Notes: generated by a model not told the origin, from the sequence alone. 64,000 nucleotides of DNA from an uncultured Acetatifactor sp. (GCA_944384205.1 CALWSL010000001.1:124001-188000); one strand, 5' to 3'. Numbered from the stretch's first letter, positions 1-9,210 are shown. A program made the numbers and translations.

Positions 1-2
1 TG

Positions 3-2648
3 GCGTATTCCGTTAAAATTGAGGATGTGTTTGAATCCAATAAATCCAAGAATCAAAATCTGAATGAAACCATTTATCGTTTGATTCAGTTGATTGAAAA
101 GAACGGCGATAATGTGATTACGGATTTTAAGATTGTAATTGATGAGGACGGAGAATTTGCCTATAGCGTGGAGGGGACAAGCCTTCTGCGTTTTCTGGCG
201 GATGTTTACGGATATACGACGATTGACAAACTGAAGGATGAGGAAAAGGCTTCAACCGCTCAGGAAATCATGGAATATTTAAGCCGTGTCAAGGGCTTCC
301 GTATCGGAGAATACGAGGAAGAGGGAAATTCCGACACAAAGTTTATCCCCGGAAAAGGATATACGAAAGAAGAATGGCTGAAAATGGTTACCATCCGGTA
401 TGCGATGAATCTGACCTCCTATCGAAAATATATCGGAACCACTGTCGCCACCAATGTCAGCGAGGAAACGGTTGCCGTTATTATGGAAAACTCCGGGGAC
501 TTACCAGGTGTAACCATTGAAGAGGATACGGCCCGCCGTTATGTGGACAGCGAGTACTTTGCCCATGTGCTGGGCTACACGGGAAAGATTTCCTCCGAAC
601 AGTTGACGGAGCTGAATGAAGAGGTTGCGGCAAACGGCGGCGCAGAAGATACCTATACGATTAATGATGTGGTAGGAAAGAGCGGTATCGAATCCTACAT
701 GGAGACAACCCTGCAGGGAACCAAGGGAAGTGAGAAGGTTATTGTTGACAATACCGGAAAGGTGATTACGATTCTGGAGCGTACGGAAGCTCAGTCCGGA
801 GATGATGTGTACCTGACGATTGATAAAGATTTGACAATAGCTGTGTACAACATTATCGAACAGAAGCTGGCAGGCTTAATATCCAGTAAAATTATAAACG
901 CGAAAGAATATATTGCAGCATCCAATGCCAGCAATTCGGATATCAAGATTCCCATATATGATGTGTATTTTGCGGTAATCAACAACAGTATTGTGGACAT
1001 CAGGCATTTTTCAAAAGAGGATGCCGGAGAGGTGGAAAAGGAGGTTTATGCCAGATATCTGGAATATAAACAGGATGTCTATGATGAGATGACCTATGAG
1101 CTGACGGAAGGATTAACTCCTTATAACAAGCTGTCTAAGGAGTATCAGGTCTATCAAAGCAATATCGTGAAGCTGTTAAATGACCAGAGCGTGATTATGA
1201 CGGATGCGGTGGATACCGCAGATGAAACCTATATTGCATGGACGACGGATGAGATCATCAGTCTGAACGAGTATTTACAGTATTGTATCGCGCAGAACTG
1301 GATAGATGTCAGCAAACTGGAGCTTACTGACAAATATTCGGATTCCACGGAAATTTACAATAAGCTTGTGACTTATATTATCAATATGATTGACAAAAAT
1401 ACGGAATTTCAGAAAAGATTTTATAAATATATGCTGTTGAATGACGTCATTACCGGAAGGCAGATTTGTATGCTTATTTGTGAGCAGGACGCCGCAGAGG
1501 TATCCATGGAGGATGAAGAGGCTCTTTATAACGGCACGATTACGGCATATCAGTTTATGAAGAACCGAATCGACAATCTGGATATAACGCCGGGACAGCT
1601 CGCGCTTGACCCGTGCAATGCGTCGGTGGTAATTACCGATGTGAATACCGGAGATGTGCTTGCCATGGTGTCCTATCCGGGATATGACAATAATAAAATG
1701 GCGAATTCCATTGATGCCGAGTATTACGCTAAGTTGAATGCGGACAAGGCGAATCCCCAGTACAATTTCGCAACCCAGTATAAGGCGGCGCCGGGTTCTA
1801 CCTTTAAGATTATTTCGGCAACAGCGGGACTTATGGAAAATGTAATAGACTTAAACAGCAGAATAAATTGTGTCGGTACCTATACTAACATTACACCGTC
1901 TCCGAGATGCTGGCGGCATTCCGGTCACGGGTACGAAAATGTGACCTCTGCTATTAAGGATTCCTGTAACTATTTCTTTTATGATGTGGGATACCGGCTG
2001 TCTACCAGAACAGGAACCTATGATGCGCAGACCGGTCTGGACACGCTGGCTCAGTATGCGGATCTTTTCGGTCTGACAGAAAAGTCGGGAGTTGAGATTT
2101 CAGAAGCGTCTCCCGATGTGTCGGATGAGGATCCTGTGCGTTCTGCAATCGGTCAGGGTACAAACAGTTATACCACGGTAAGTCTTGCCAGATATACGGC
2201 GACCATAGCAAACGGCGGTACCTGTTATAATCTGACTTTACTTGATAAGGTTACGGATTCTGACGGCAATGTCCTGCAGGAATTTGAGCCTCAGGTGCGC
2301 AACATCGTTGATATGCCTGACGCCTATTGGGAGGCCTTTCATTCCGGTATGAGGCAGGTGGTAGAGAATAAGAGTTATTTCAGTGATCTGGCGGTAAATG
2401 TGGCGGGTAAGACGGGTACGGCGGAGCAGACCTCCTCCCGTCCCAATCATGCGTTGTTTATCAGCTATGCACCCTATGAGGAGCCGGAAATTGCCATTGC
2501 CACGCGTATTCCGTTCGGATATTCCTCTGACTATGCGGCACAGCTTACCAGGGATATCATCAAATATTATTATGGTCTTGCCGAGGAGGAAGAGATTATT
2601 ACGGGTACGGCGGATACCCCGGACGGCGGTATTTCCAACGAGATGTGA
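3..2648 (+). CDS. mrdA: Penicillin-binding protein 2 (class B transpeptidase), 5'-truncated by window edge
   Basis: This is a class B PBP that cross-links peptidoglycan during elongation, working with the RodA glycosyltransferase encoded downstream. The reading frame is open to the first base of the window, so the GTG at 27 is internal and the true N-terminus with its membrane anchor is missing. All three active-site motifs are visible: GSTFK (nucleophile Ser codon 1797-1799), SCN (Ser codon 1962-1964) and KTGT (Lys codon 2409-2411). Between the N-terminal pedestal (ends near nt 870) and the start of the transpeptidase domain (near nt 1600) lies about 240 residues of acidic, charged sequence that is absent from textbook PBP2. 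MinCDE and RodA follow on the same strand, which supports PBP2 over SpoVD or FtsI. Confidence 0.9.
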   Translation, partial: AYSVKIEDVFESNKSKNQNLNETIYRLIQLIEKNGDNVITDFKIVIDEDGEFAYSVEGTSLLRFLADVYGYTTIDKLKDEEKASTAQEIMEYLSRVKGFRIGEYEEEGNSDTKFIPGKGYTKEEWLKMVTIRYAMNLTSYRKYIGTTVATNVSEETVAVIMENSGDLPGVTIEEDTARRYVDSEYFAHVLGYTGKISSEQLTELNEEVAANGGAEDTYTINDVVGKSGIESYMETTLQGTKGSEKVIVDNTGKVITILERTEAQSGDDVYLTIDKDLTIAVYNIIEQKLAGLISSKIINAKEYIAASNASNSDIKIPIYDVYFAVINNSIVDIRHFSKEDAGEVEKEVYARYLEYKQDVYDEMTYELTEGLTPYNKLSKEYQVYQSNIVKLLNDQSVIMTDAVDTADETYIAWTTDEIISLNEYLQYCIAQNWIDVSKLELTDKYSDSTEIYNKLVTYIINMIDKNTEFQKRFYKYMLLNDVITGRQICMLICEQDAAEVSMEDEEALYNGTITAYQFMKNRIDNLDITPGQLALDPCNASVVITDVNTGDVLAMVSYPGYDNNKMANSIDAEYYAKLNADKANPQYNFATQYKAAPGSTFKIISATAGLMENVIDLNSRINCVGTYTNITPSPRCWRHSGHGYENVTSAIKDSCNYFFYDVGYRLSTRTGTYDAQTGLDTLAQYADLFGLTEKSGVEISEASPDVSDEDPVRSAIGQGTNSYTTVSLARYTATIANGGTCYNLTLLDKVTDSDGNVLQEFEPQVRNIVDMPDAYWEAFHSGMRQVVENKSYFSDLAVNVAGKTGTAEQTSSRPNHALFISYAPYEEPEIAIATRIPFGYSSDYAAQLTRDIIKYYYGLAEEEEIITGTADTPDGGISNEM

Positions 2649-2793
2649 TGTTCAGAACCAGGCAGATTCGTTTAAAATGTGCGAAGAATGCTTGCATTCG
2701 TGAGAACATTTTAAAGCGAATCTATTTGGCGAGAGCCAAATCATGAGCAAAAGTAAAGCGTCGCAGACGCGATTTTGCGAATGGTTCTGAACA
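2649..2793. repeat. Folded intergenic element with 12-bp terminal inverted repeats (MITE-like or structured RNA)
   Basis: The element begins directly after the PBP2 stop. A perfect 12-bp closing stem joins TGTTCAGAACCA (2649-2660) and TGGTTCTGAACA (2782-2793). It encloses three arms. Arm 1 pairs 2664-2680 with 2706-2723 with a 1-nt bulge and is capped by GAATG/CATTC. Arm 2 is ATTTGGC-GAGA-GCCAAAT (2724-2741). Arm 3 pairs GCAAAA (2747-2752) with TTTTGC (2773-2778) around GCGTC/GACGC. The result is a cloverleaf-like fold. No second copy is visible in the window. It could be a MITE-type repeat or an RNA processing element. Confidence 0.7.
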
Positions 2794-2804
2794 AGGATTA
2801 TAAT
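2775..2804 (+). promoter_or_regulatory. Candidate promoter for minCDE
   Basis: A consensus -10 TATAAT (2799-2804) lies 18 bp after a weak -35 TTGCGA (2775-2780). The -35 falls inside the right arm of the folded element, so that element may supply part of the promoter. A supply of transcripts from the upstream PBP2 gene is an alternative. Confidence 0.4.
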
Positions 2805-2831
2805 ATATTTTTTAAAGGATGATGATTGGAT

Positions 2832-3503
2832 ATGAAGGATGCTGTGATTATTAAAAGCTTTCCAAACGGAATTACCTTATTGTTAAATGAAGAAGCATCT
2901 TTCGAGGAGGTTCTCTCGGAGATTGCCTGTAAATTTTCGGAGGCAAGAACCTTTTTCGGAAGCGCTGCCATGGCGCTTTCCATTGAGGGCAGGGAACTGA
3001 CGGATGCGGAGGAAATCCGCATTATCGATACCATACAAAAAAACAGCTTTTTAAATATTATCTGCATTGTAGGGCATGATGAAGATACCAACAAGAATTT
3101 CATCAAAGCGCTCCAGCATGTGGAAAAGAGGCTGAAAGGCACAGACGAGGGGCAGTTTTTTAAGGGAAGCCTGAAAAACAGGGATGTGCTGGAAACAGAA
3201 AACAGTATTATTATTCTGGGGGATGTGAATCCCGGCTGCGCTGTTATTTCCGCCGGAAATGTAATTATTCTCGGCGGTCTGTACGGGGAAGTCTATGCGG
3301 GCGGAAGCGGACAGGCAAACAGTTATATCGTTGCGCTTGAAATGGAGCCGGAAAGATTAAAAATCGGCGATTTCAAATATAAACCTACCAAACAGTCAAA
3401 ATGGGGCATACGCCCGAAGGTACAACCGAAAATAGCATATGTAAGGAACGAAAGGATCGTTATGGAACCGCTTACCAAAGATTTGCTGGATGCTCTTGCT
3501 TAA
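2832..3503 (+). CDS. minC: Septum site-determining protein MinC
   Basis: MinC inhibits FtsZ polymerisation away from midcell and is brought to the membrane by MinD. The N-terminal ~100 residues form the FtsZ-inhibiting domain. The C-terminal half has the glycine-rich beta-helix pattern of MinC_C, with GDVNPGCAVISAGNVIILGG and a later GEVYAGG. The predicted length of 223 residues is normal. The ATG at 2832 is preferred. An in-frame TTG at 2826 sits closer to the AAAGGA ribosome binding site (2814-2819) and is possible. minD and minE follow in the order expected for a min operon. Confidence 0.93.
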   Translation: MKDAVIIKSFPNGITLLLNEEASFEEVLSEIACKFSEARTFFGSAAMALSIEGRELTDAEEIRIIDTIQKNSFLNIICIVGHDEDTNKNFIKALQHVEKRLKGTDEGQFFKGSLKNRDVLETENSIIILGDVNPGCAVISAGNVIILGGLYGEVYAGGSGQANSYIVALEMEPERLKIGDFKYKPTKQSKWGIRPKVQPKIAYVRNERIVMEPLTKDLLDALA

Positions 3504-3548
3504 AGAAGAGATTCAGGGACGACAAAGTAAGAATTGGAGGTTTGAAGC

Positions 3549-4376
3549 ATGGAAAATAATTTTTCCACGGATACAAAGGCAAAAGTATCCGAAGTAATTG
3601 TCGTCACTTCAGGAAAAGGCGGTGTGGGTAAGACCACCACATCAGCAAATGTAGGAACAGGTCTGGCGAAACTGGGAAAAAAGGTTTGTCTCATTGACAC
3701 GGATATCGGTCTTCGGAATCTGGATGTGGTAATGGGACTGGAGAACAGGATTGTTTATAATCTGGTGGATGTGGTTGAAGGAAACTGCCGTATCAAACAG
3801 GCGCTTATCCGCGACAAGCGGCATCCCGGACTATATCTGATGCCTTCCGCGCAGACAAGGGATAAATCTGCGGTATCACCGGGACAGATGGTAAAGGTGA
3901 TTGACCATCTGAAGGAAGAGTTTGATTACATTATTCTGGACTGCCCGGCAGGAATTGAGCAGGGATTCCAGAATGCCATTGCAGGGGCAAACAGAGCGTT
4001 GGTGGTAACAACGCCTGAGGTGTCTGCAATCCGTGATGCGGACCGCATTATCGGTCTTTTGGAGGCAAACGGCTTTAAACAGATGGACTTGATTATCAAC
4101 CGTCTCCGTGCGGACATGGTAAAAAGAGGAGATATGATGTCTGCCTCTGATGTTGTTGATATTCTGGCAATTCCGTTAATTGGCATTATTCCGGATGATG
4201 AAAATGTGGTAATTGCCACGAATCAGGGCGATCCGCTTGTAGGAAATGATACTCCGGCAGGACAGGCCTATGCCAATGTGGTACATAGGATAGAGGGGAA
4301 AGAAGTGCCGTTCATGAATTTTGAACGCGGAGTTTCGTTTTGGACAAAGGTATCGGGTATTTTTCATAAGGCATAA
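3549..4376 (+). CDS. minD: Septum site-determining protein MinD, membrane ATPase
   Basis: MinD is a ParA-family ATPase that binds the membrane when ATP-loaded and recruits MinC. The deviant Walker A motif GKGGVGKTT occupies residues 22-30, and the protein ends in an amphipathic segment (FWTKVSGIFHKA) that fits a membrane-targeting helix. The N-terminus is about 13 residues longer than in most MinD proteins. The ATG at 3549 follows a good GGAGG at 3537-3541, so the extension is probably real. It is the middle gene of minCDE. Confidence 0.96.
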   Translation: MENNFSTDTKAKVSEVIVVTSGKGGVGKTTTSANVGTGLAKLGKKVCLIDTDIGLRNLDVVMGLENRIVYNLVDVVEGNCRIKQALIRDKRHPGLYLMPSAQTRDKSAVSPGQMVKVIDHLKEEFDYIILDCPAGIEQGFQNAIAGANRALVVTTPEVSAIRDADRIIGLLEANGFKQMDLIINRLRADMVKRGDMMSASDVVDILAIPLIGIIPDDENVVIATNQGDPLVGNDTPAGQAYANVVHRIEGKEVPFMNFERGVSFWTKVSGIFHKA

Positions 4377-4387
4377 GGAGGCTTAAC

Positions 4388-4654
4388 ATGAAACATTTTT
4401 TTCGTAAAAAAAGCTCCTGCCAGGTTGCGAAGGACAGACTGAAAATTCTGTTGATATCCGATCGTGTAAATTGTTCTCCTGAAACAATGGAGCTGATTAA
4501 GGCTGATATTACAAAAGTGATTTCAAAGTACATGAAAATAGATGCAGAAAATATGGACATTCAGATAAATGCGAAGGGGAATAAGAGCGGACGCGGAAAA
4601 ACACCGATTTTGTACGCCAATATCCCGATTTTAGACCTGCATAAACAGACGTAA
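4388..4654 (+). CDS. minE: Cell division topological specificity factor MinE
   Basis: MinE stimulates MinD ATPase and so drives Min oscillation. The 88-residue protein has a basic N-terminal membrane-targeting stretch, the anti-MinCD segment around residues 12-30, and a C-terminal topological-specificity domain. It starts 11 bp after minD behind AAGGAGG. The presence of MinE means this species uses oscillating MinCDE instead of the DivIVA/MinJ system of Bacillus. Confidence 0.93.
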   Translation: MKHFFRKKSSCQVAKDRLKILLISDRVNCSPETMELIKADITKVISKYMKIDAENMDIQINAKGNKSGRGKTPILYANIPILDLHKQT

Positions 4655-4683
4655 ATGCAGTAAGTACGAATGGAAAGGATAGT

Positions 4684-5790
4684 ATGTTCAGGAATTACAG
4701 ACTACGTGATTTTGATTTTAAACTGGTATTTATGGTGCTTGCCCTGGCGAGTATCGGAGTTGTCATGATTGGCAGTGCCGAGGAATCACTCCAGACCAGA
4801 CAGCTGGCTGGAGTGATTGCGGGTACGGTCATCATGATTGGACTTTCTTTTTTTAATTATTCCATTTATTTAAAATTAAACTGGCTGATGTATCTGGGCA
4901 ATCTGGTGCTACTGACGCTTGTTATCATAACCGGCGAAGAAGGCGGCGGTGCACAACGGTGGCTTAAAATAGGCGGATTGCAATTTCAACCGTCAGAAAC
5001 TGCGAAAATTTTATTGATTTTATTCTTTGCACAGTTTATTATGAAATATAAGGAGAAGTTAAATACGGTTCGTATGATTGCAGGCTGCGTTGCTTTGATG
5101 CTTGTGCCGTGGGCATTGGTATATAAGCAGCCTGATTTATCCACCAGCCTTGTATTGATTGTAATTTTTTGTATTGCTATGTTTACGGGCGGAATCAACT
5201 ATAAGCTTGTAATGGGAGTGCTTTTGGTGGTGATTCCGGCAGCTGCGATATTAATATCGCTTGCTTTGCAGCCGGATAACGGCATTTTGGAGGATTACCA
5301 GCGAAACCGTATTCTTGCCTTTATTTATCCGGAGGAGTACGCCAGCGAAGAGGCATACCAGCAGTTGAATTCCGTTATGGCAATCGGCTCCGGTCAGCTT
5401 GACGGAAAGGGTTATAAGAACAATGAAATTACCTCTGTGAAAAACGGTAATTTCATTTCGGAGGCTCAGACCGATTTTATTTTTGCCGTTATCGGAGAGG
5501 AATTTGGATTTAAGGGCTGCGTGGTTGTTATCGTGTTTCTTTTTGGCATTGCTTTGGAGTGCATATCCGTGGCAAGAAAGGCGAAGGATCTTGCGGGAAG
5601 GATTATTGCGGCATCCATAGGAGGGATGATAGCCTTTCAGGGATTTTTCAATATCGGTGTTGCAACGTTTCTTCTTCCCAATACAGGACTGCCGCTTCCC
5701 TTTGTCAGTTATGGTCTGACATCGCTTTTGAGTCTGTTTATTGGTATGGGGGTTGTATTGAATATCAGACTTCAGGCAAGACGTAATTAA
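4684..5790 (+). CDS. rodA: SEDS peptidoglycan polymerase RodA
   Basis: This is a SEDS-family glycosyltransferase that polymerises lipid II during elongation with a class B PBP partner. The 368 residues form about ten membrane segments. The extracellular signature EAQTDFIFAVIGEEFGFKG and the late TGLPLPFVSYG motif are diagnostic of the RodA/FtsW/SpoVE family. The neighbouring PBP2 and Min genes argue for RodA over FtsW or SpoVE. The ATG at 4684 has AAGGA just upstream. It is presumably cotranscribed with minCDE. Confidence 0.88.
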   Translation: MFRNYRLRDFDFKLVFMVLALASIGVVMIGSAEESLQTRQLAGVIAGTVIMIGLSFFNYSIYLKLNWLMYLGNLVLLTLVIITGEEGGGAQRWLKIGGLQFQPSETAKILLILFFAQFIMKYKEKLNTVRMIAGCVALMLVPWALVYKQPDLSTSLVLIVIFCIAMFTGGINYKLVMGVLLVVIPAAAILISLALQPDNGILEDYQRNRILAFIYPEEYASEEAYQQLNSVMAIGSGQLDGKGYKNNEITSVKNGNFISEAQTDFIFAVIGEEFGFKGCVVVIVFLFGIALECISVARKAKDLAGRIIAASIGGMIAFQGFFNIGVATFLLPNTGLPLPFVSYGLTSLLSLFIGMGVVLNIRLQARRN

Positions 5791-5823
5791 AATAATACTG
5801 GTTATGAGAGAGGATGTGTTCAT

Positions 5824-6219
5824 ATGAACATTGCACTGATTGCACATGATGCAAAGAAAAAGCTAATGCAGAATTTTTGTATTGCGTATCGGGGAATTTT
5901 AAGTAAAAACGAACTGTATGCAACCGGAACGACAGGAAGGCTGATAGAAGAAGTCACAAACTTAAATATTCACAAATATCTTGCGGGACATCTGGGGGGA
6001 GAGCAGCAGATAGGAGCGCAGATTGAACACAATCAGATAGACCTTGTTATCTTTCTGCGTGACCCGCTGACTCCGAAATCCCATGAGCCGGACGTCAACA
6101 ATGCGGTAAGGCTTTGCGATATGCACAATATCCCTTTGGCAACGAATCTGGCTACCGCAGAACTGTTAATTAAGTCACTGGACAGAGGAGATTTAGAGTG
6201 GCGTGAAATGTACAAGTAA
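5824..6219 (+). CDS. mgsA: Methylglyoxal synthase
   Basis: This cytosolic enzyme converts dihydroxyacetone phosphate to methylglyoxal and phosphate, bypassing lower glycolysis. Family signatures are AHDAKKK at the N-terminus, ATGTTG (phosphate binding) and [15 protein letters not shown]. At the position of the catalytic base (GGDQQ in E. coli and Bacillus) this protein reads GGEQQ, with Glu60 (codon 6001-6003) in place of Asp. The length of 131 residues is normal. The gene overlaps the next one by 17 bp. Either the Asp-to-Glu change is tolerated or the enzyme is slow. Confidence 0.93.
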   Translation: MNIALIAHDAKKKLMQNFCIAYRGILSKNELYATGTTGRLIEEVTNLNIHKYLAGHLGGEQQIGAQIEHNQIDLVIFLRDPLTPKSHEPDVNNAVRLCDMHNIPLATNLATAELLIKSLDRGDLEWREMYK

Positions 6220-7186
6220 ACGTTTAACGGCTCTGTGCATCGCATTTGTAATAGCTGTAAGCTTTGCCGGATGCGGAAGGCTGGAATATGATATGGCGTA
6301 TAACCCTGATTTGGAGGTGAGCGGCTTTAATGTCATGTCCGGTAGAAGTTCCGGTACGGCGGAGGCATTTTCAGCTAATTTGTGCGTTGTCACAGAAGAC
6401 ATTATGGATGATGAAGCCGTGGATATGTCACAGGCTACGGCGGCTGTTTTGTTTGATGTGAACGAAAAAGCGGTAATTTATTCCAAGAATGCACATGAGA
6501 GGCTTTATCCGGCAAGTCTGACAAAGGTTATGACAGCGCTGGTAGCTCTGAAAAACGGTTCTCCGGATCAGGTGCTTACCGCCACGGATGCCGTGAATAT
6601 TACGGAGTCCGGCGCCCAGCTGTGCGGCTTAAAGGAAGGGGATACCATGACTTTGGATCAGGCACTCAGGGTACTGTTGATAAACTCGGCGAATGATGCG
6701 GCAATGCTGATTGCGGAAAATATCGGCGGAACCGCAGAGCATTTTGTGGAGATGATGAATGAGGAGGCGCTCCGCCTGGGGGCAACCAACACGAATTTTG
6801 TGAATCCGCACGGTCTGACGGCGGAAGGACACTATACTACCGCATACGATTTGTATTTGATTTTTAATGAGGCGATTCAGTATGAGACCTTCAACGAAAT
6901 CATACATATGACAAGCTATCAGACCACCTATTATGACAAGGACGGAGAAGCGAAAAATTTATCCTTTGAGACAACGAATCTGTTTCTGCGCGGTGACTAT
7001 CAGGCGCCGGATAATATTACTGTCATCGGCGGGAAAACGGGAACAACCAACGCTGCGGGACATTGCCTTCTGCTGCTTTCCCGTGATGCGGCAGGGGCGC
7101 CCTATATCTCTGTGATTCTGCGCTCCGAGGCAAGGGATGTTTTGTACACGGAAATGACAGATTTGCTGGAGGAAATCAATAAATAG
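6203..7186 (+). CDS. D-alanyl-D-alanine carboxypeptidase, DacA/PBP5 type, probable lipoprotein
   Basis: This penicillin-binding carboxypeptidase trims the terminal D-Ala of peptidoglycan stem peptides. The S11 active-site motifs are all present: SLTK in [12 protein letters not shown] in INSANDAA, and KTG in GGKTGTT. The N-terminus is a basic plus hydrophobic signal ending FAGC, which fits a lipobox, so the mature protein is probably lipid-anchored in place of the usual C-terminal amphipathic helix. It starts at GTG 6203 inside the end of mgsA with GAGGAG upstream. At 327 residues it is shorter than PBP5 and probably lacks the C-terminal beta domain. Confidence 0.9.
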   Translation: MKCTSKRLTALCIAFVIAVSFAGCGRLEYDMAYNPDLEVSGFNVMSGRSSGTAEAFSANLCVVTEDIMDDEAVDMSQATAAVLFDVNEKAVIYSKNAHERLYPASLTKVMTALVALKNGSPDQVLTATDAVNITESGAQLCGLKEGDTMTLDQALRVLLINSANDAAMLIAENIGGTAEHFVEMMNEEALRLGATNTNFVNPHGLTAEGHYTTAYDLYLIFNEAIQYETFNEIIHMTSYQTTYYDKDGEAKNLSFETTNLFLRGDYQAPDNITVIGGKTGTTNAAGHCLLLLSRDAAGAPYISVILRSEARDVLYTEMTDLLEEINK

Positions 7187-7189
7187 TGG

Positions 7190-7218
7190 TTGTTTTTTGA
7201 CATCGTATAAACTATAAT
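7190..7218 (+). promoter_or_regulatory. Candidate sigma-A promoter
   Basis: A consensus -10 TATAAT (7213-7218) lies 17 bp after TTGTTT (7190-7195). It sits just past the carboxypeptidase stop and about 50 bp before the next gene. A better-looking TTGACA (7197-7202) is only 10 bp from the -10 and cannot pair with it. Confidence 0.5.
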
Positions 7219-7269
7219 AGAAACAGATAGAAAATTTTTTCCATCAATATACAATAGGAGGGTTACCCA

Positions 7270-7689
7270 ATGGTTCAGTTAATTGTAGGCAGAAAAGGAA
7301 AAGGCAAGACAAAACAGTTATTGGATAAAGTGAATAGTGAAGTAAAAAACATTTCAGGTAATATTGTATATCTGGATAAGAGTACAAAGCATATGTATGA
7401 ACTGAACAATAAGGTACGTCTGATAGATGTTTCCCAATGTCAGATTGAGAACAGCAGCGAATTTGTCGGTTTTGTATGCGGGATTATTTCGCAGGATCAT
7501 GACTTGCAGCAGATGTATTTTGACAGCTTTTTAAAGATAGCCTGTCTGGAAAATGCAGATATTACCGCAACCATTAAAAAGCTTGAAAAAATAAGTGAAG
7601 CGGCTGAGGTTGATTTTATTTTAAGTGTATCTTTGGATGAAGCGGAATTACCGGAAGGAATGAAAGAAAAGGTTATTATTTCTCTTTGA
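7270..7689 (+). CDS. Small P-loop protein of unknown function
   Basis: A 139-residue soluble protein that opens with beta-strand LIVGRKGKGKT, a clear Walker A motif at residues 7-14, then DKVNSEV. A hydrophobic strand near residue 118 (VDFILSVS) could carry a Walker B equivalent. Similar short proteins in Clostridia have been labelled 'twitching motility protein PilT', but nothing here suggests pili. It has its own promoter upstream and a strong terminator downstream, so it appears monocistronic. The ribosome binding site is AGGAGG near 7256-7261. Function not recognised. Confidence 0.75.
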   Translation: MVQLIVGRKGKGKTKQLLDKVNSEVKNISGNIVYLDKSTKHMYELNNKVRLIDVSQCQIENSSEFVGFVCGIISQDHDLQQMYFDSFLKIACLENADITATIKKLEKISEAAEVDFILSVSLDEAELPEGMKEKVIISL

Positions 7690-7748
7690 TTTGGAAAAAG
7701 TACGGCATATAGTGATATTTAGAACATAATACAAAATATTGAACATAA

Positions 7749-7781
7749 GAAAAGCCTCGGATATGCGAACCGGGGCTTTTC
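7749..7781 (+). terminator. Rho-independent terminator
   Basis: AAAGCCTCGG pairs with CCGGGGCTTT around a 9-nt loop (one G-U pair), followed by TTTT. It closes the P-loop gene transcript. Confidence 0.75.
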
Positions 7782-7806
7782 ATTAGCAATATGGAGGCTT
7801 ATCAGA

Positions 7807-9210
7807 TTGGCAAAAAAAAGGAAAAAAATAAAAAAATACAGAAAACCTTTAAACCTGAATATCGGAATGTTGATTTTCGGCGCCATTTTTATCTATGTAA
7901 TCATCTGCATCATTATGTATTTTCAGACAAGCCATATTGTGCGTTATGAGGTGAAGGAAGGGTCTTTGGCAACTGAAAATATTTTTCGTGGTATTATCAT
8001 CAGGGACGAAACAGTGGTGAATGCTGATGTGGCAGGATATGTAAATTATTATGCGTGCGAAGGGGAACGGGTTGCCAAAAATGATTTGGTTTATGTCATA
8101 GATGAAACAGGTCGCCTGAATGAATATCTGCAGGATGTGAATTTGGGCGAGAATTCCTTAAGCGATAAGGAACTGGCGGAATTTCGGAGTGAGCTGGCGA
8201 ACTTTAAGCATGGATTTGATGAGAAAAATTTTGACGGGGTATATGAATTTAAGAATTTACTGGATAATACGGTTATGAAGCTTTCCAATGCAAATATGCT
8301 CAAAAATATTGAGGAAATGAGCGGAGGCTCCGGCGCGGCAAATGTAGTAAATTATTGTAATGCTCCGGAAACCGGTATTGTCGCCTACTGGGTGGACGGT
8401 TATGAAAGCATAACCCCTGATATGGTGACTGAGACGGTTCTGGATGAACAAAATTACGAGAAAACCCTGATGCAGAGCAATACTCTGGTGGCATCCGGTG
8501 ATGCGGTTTATAAGCTGTCCACCGATGAAAACTGGTCCATTGTGGTGCCGATTGATGAAGAATGGGGCACAGAAATGGAGGAGGAAGGTTATGTAAAGGT
8601 GCGTTTTCTGAAAAATCAGTATGAGTCGTGGGGCGCTGCCACGCTCTTACATAACAGCGACGGCAAAACCTATTTGCAGCTTGACTTTACAAATTCTATG
8701 ATTACCTTTATATCAGACAGATTTCTGGATATTGAATTAATCATTCATGATGAAACAGGATTGAAAATTCCAAATTCTTCTATTGTGCAGAAGGAATTTT
8801 ATCTGATACCGGAGGAATATATTACGGTAAGCGGGGAGGACGGCTCTCAGGGCGTCATCAGGCAGTGCTATCTGGAAAACGGAATGATATCCAGTGAGTT
8901 TGTATCCACAGGCGTTTACAGCTATGATGAGGAAACACGGGAATATTATGTGGATGCAGATATTCTGGGTGCAGGGGATGTCCTGTACAAAACGGACAGT
9001 CAGGAAACCTATACGGTGAGCAGACGCGCTACCCTGACCGGCGTATACAATATGAATAAGGGATACGCTGATTTTAAACAGATTAGTATTCTCTATCAGA
9101 ATGAGGAATATGCCATTGTGAAGGCGAATACCCAATACGGTCTGAATGTATACGACTATATTGTATTGAATGCGGAAGCGGTGGTAGATGACCAGTTTAT
9201 CAATGATTAA
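7807..9210 (+). CDS. HlyD-like single-pass membrane protein of the sepF locus
   Basis: The 467-residue protein has a very basic N-terminus, one transmembrane helix (about residues 18-38), and a long extracytoplasmic region. The region starts with the biotinyl-lipoyl-like pattern of membrane fusion proteins, including GIIIRDETVVNADVAGYVNY. Residues around IVPIDEEWG and LTGVYNMNKGYADFK fit the adaptor barrel domains. The TTG at 7807 is chosen because GGAGG lies 10 bp upstream. It directly precedes the YlmE-type gene and sepF, so a role in envelope or division is more likely than export, since no ABC partner is adjacent. The function is inferred only from fold. Confidence 0.7.
   Translation: MAKKRKKIKKYRKPLNLNIGMLIFGAIFIYVIICIIMYFQTSHIVRYEVKEGSLATENIFRGIIIRDETVVNADVAGYVNYYACEGERVAKNDLVYVIDETGRLNEYLQDVNLGENSLSDKELAEFRSELANFKHGFDEKNFDGVYEFKNLLDNTVMKLSNANMLKNIEEMSGGSGAANVVNYCNAPETGIVAYWVDGYESITPDMVTETVLDEQNYEKTLMQSNTLVASGDAVYKLSTDENWSIVVPIDEEWGTEMEEEGYVKVRFLKNQYESWGAATLLHNSDGKTYLQLDFTNSMITFISDRFLDIELIIHDETGLKIPNSSIVQKEFYLIPEEYITVSGEDGSQGVIRQCYLENGMISSEFVSTGVYSYDEETREYYVDADILGAGDVLYKTDSQETYTVSRRATLTGVYNMNKGYADFKQISILYQNEEYAIVKANTQYGLNVYDYIVLNAEAVVDDQFIND

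Noticed and set aside
27-29. GTG at 27 as the PBP2 start
   Set aside because: The frame is open upstream to base 3 with coding-like sequence, and no ribosome binding site precedes 27.
5251-5847. 198-codon minus-strand frame within rodA
   Set aside because: It is antisense to conserved RodA codons, with no recognisable family and no ribosome binding site.
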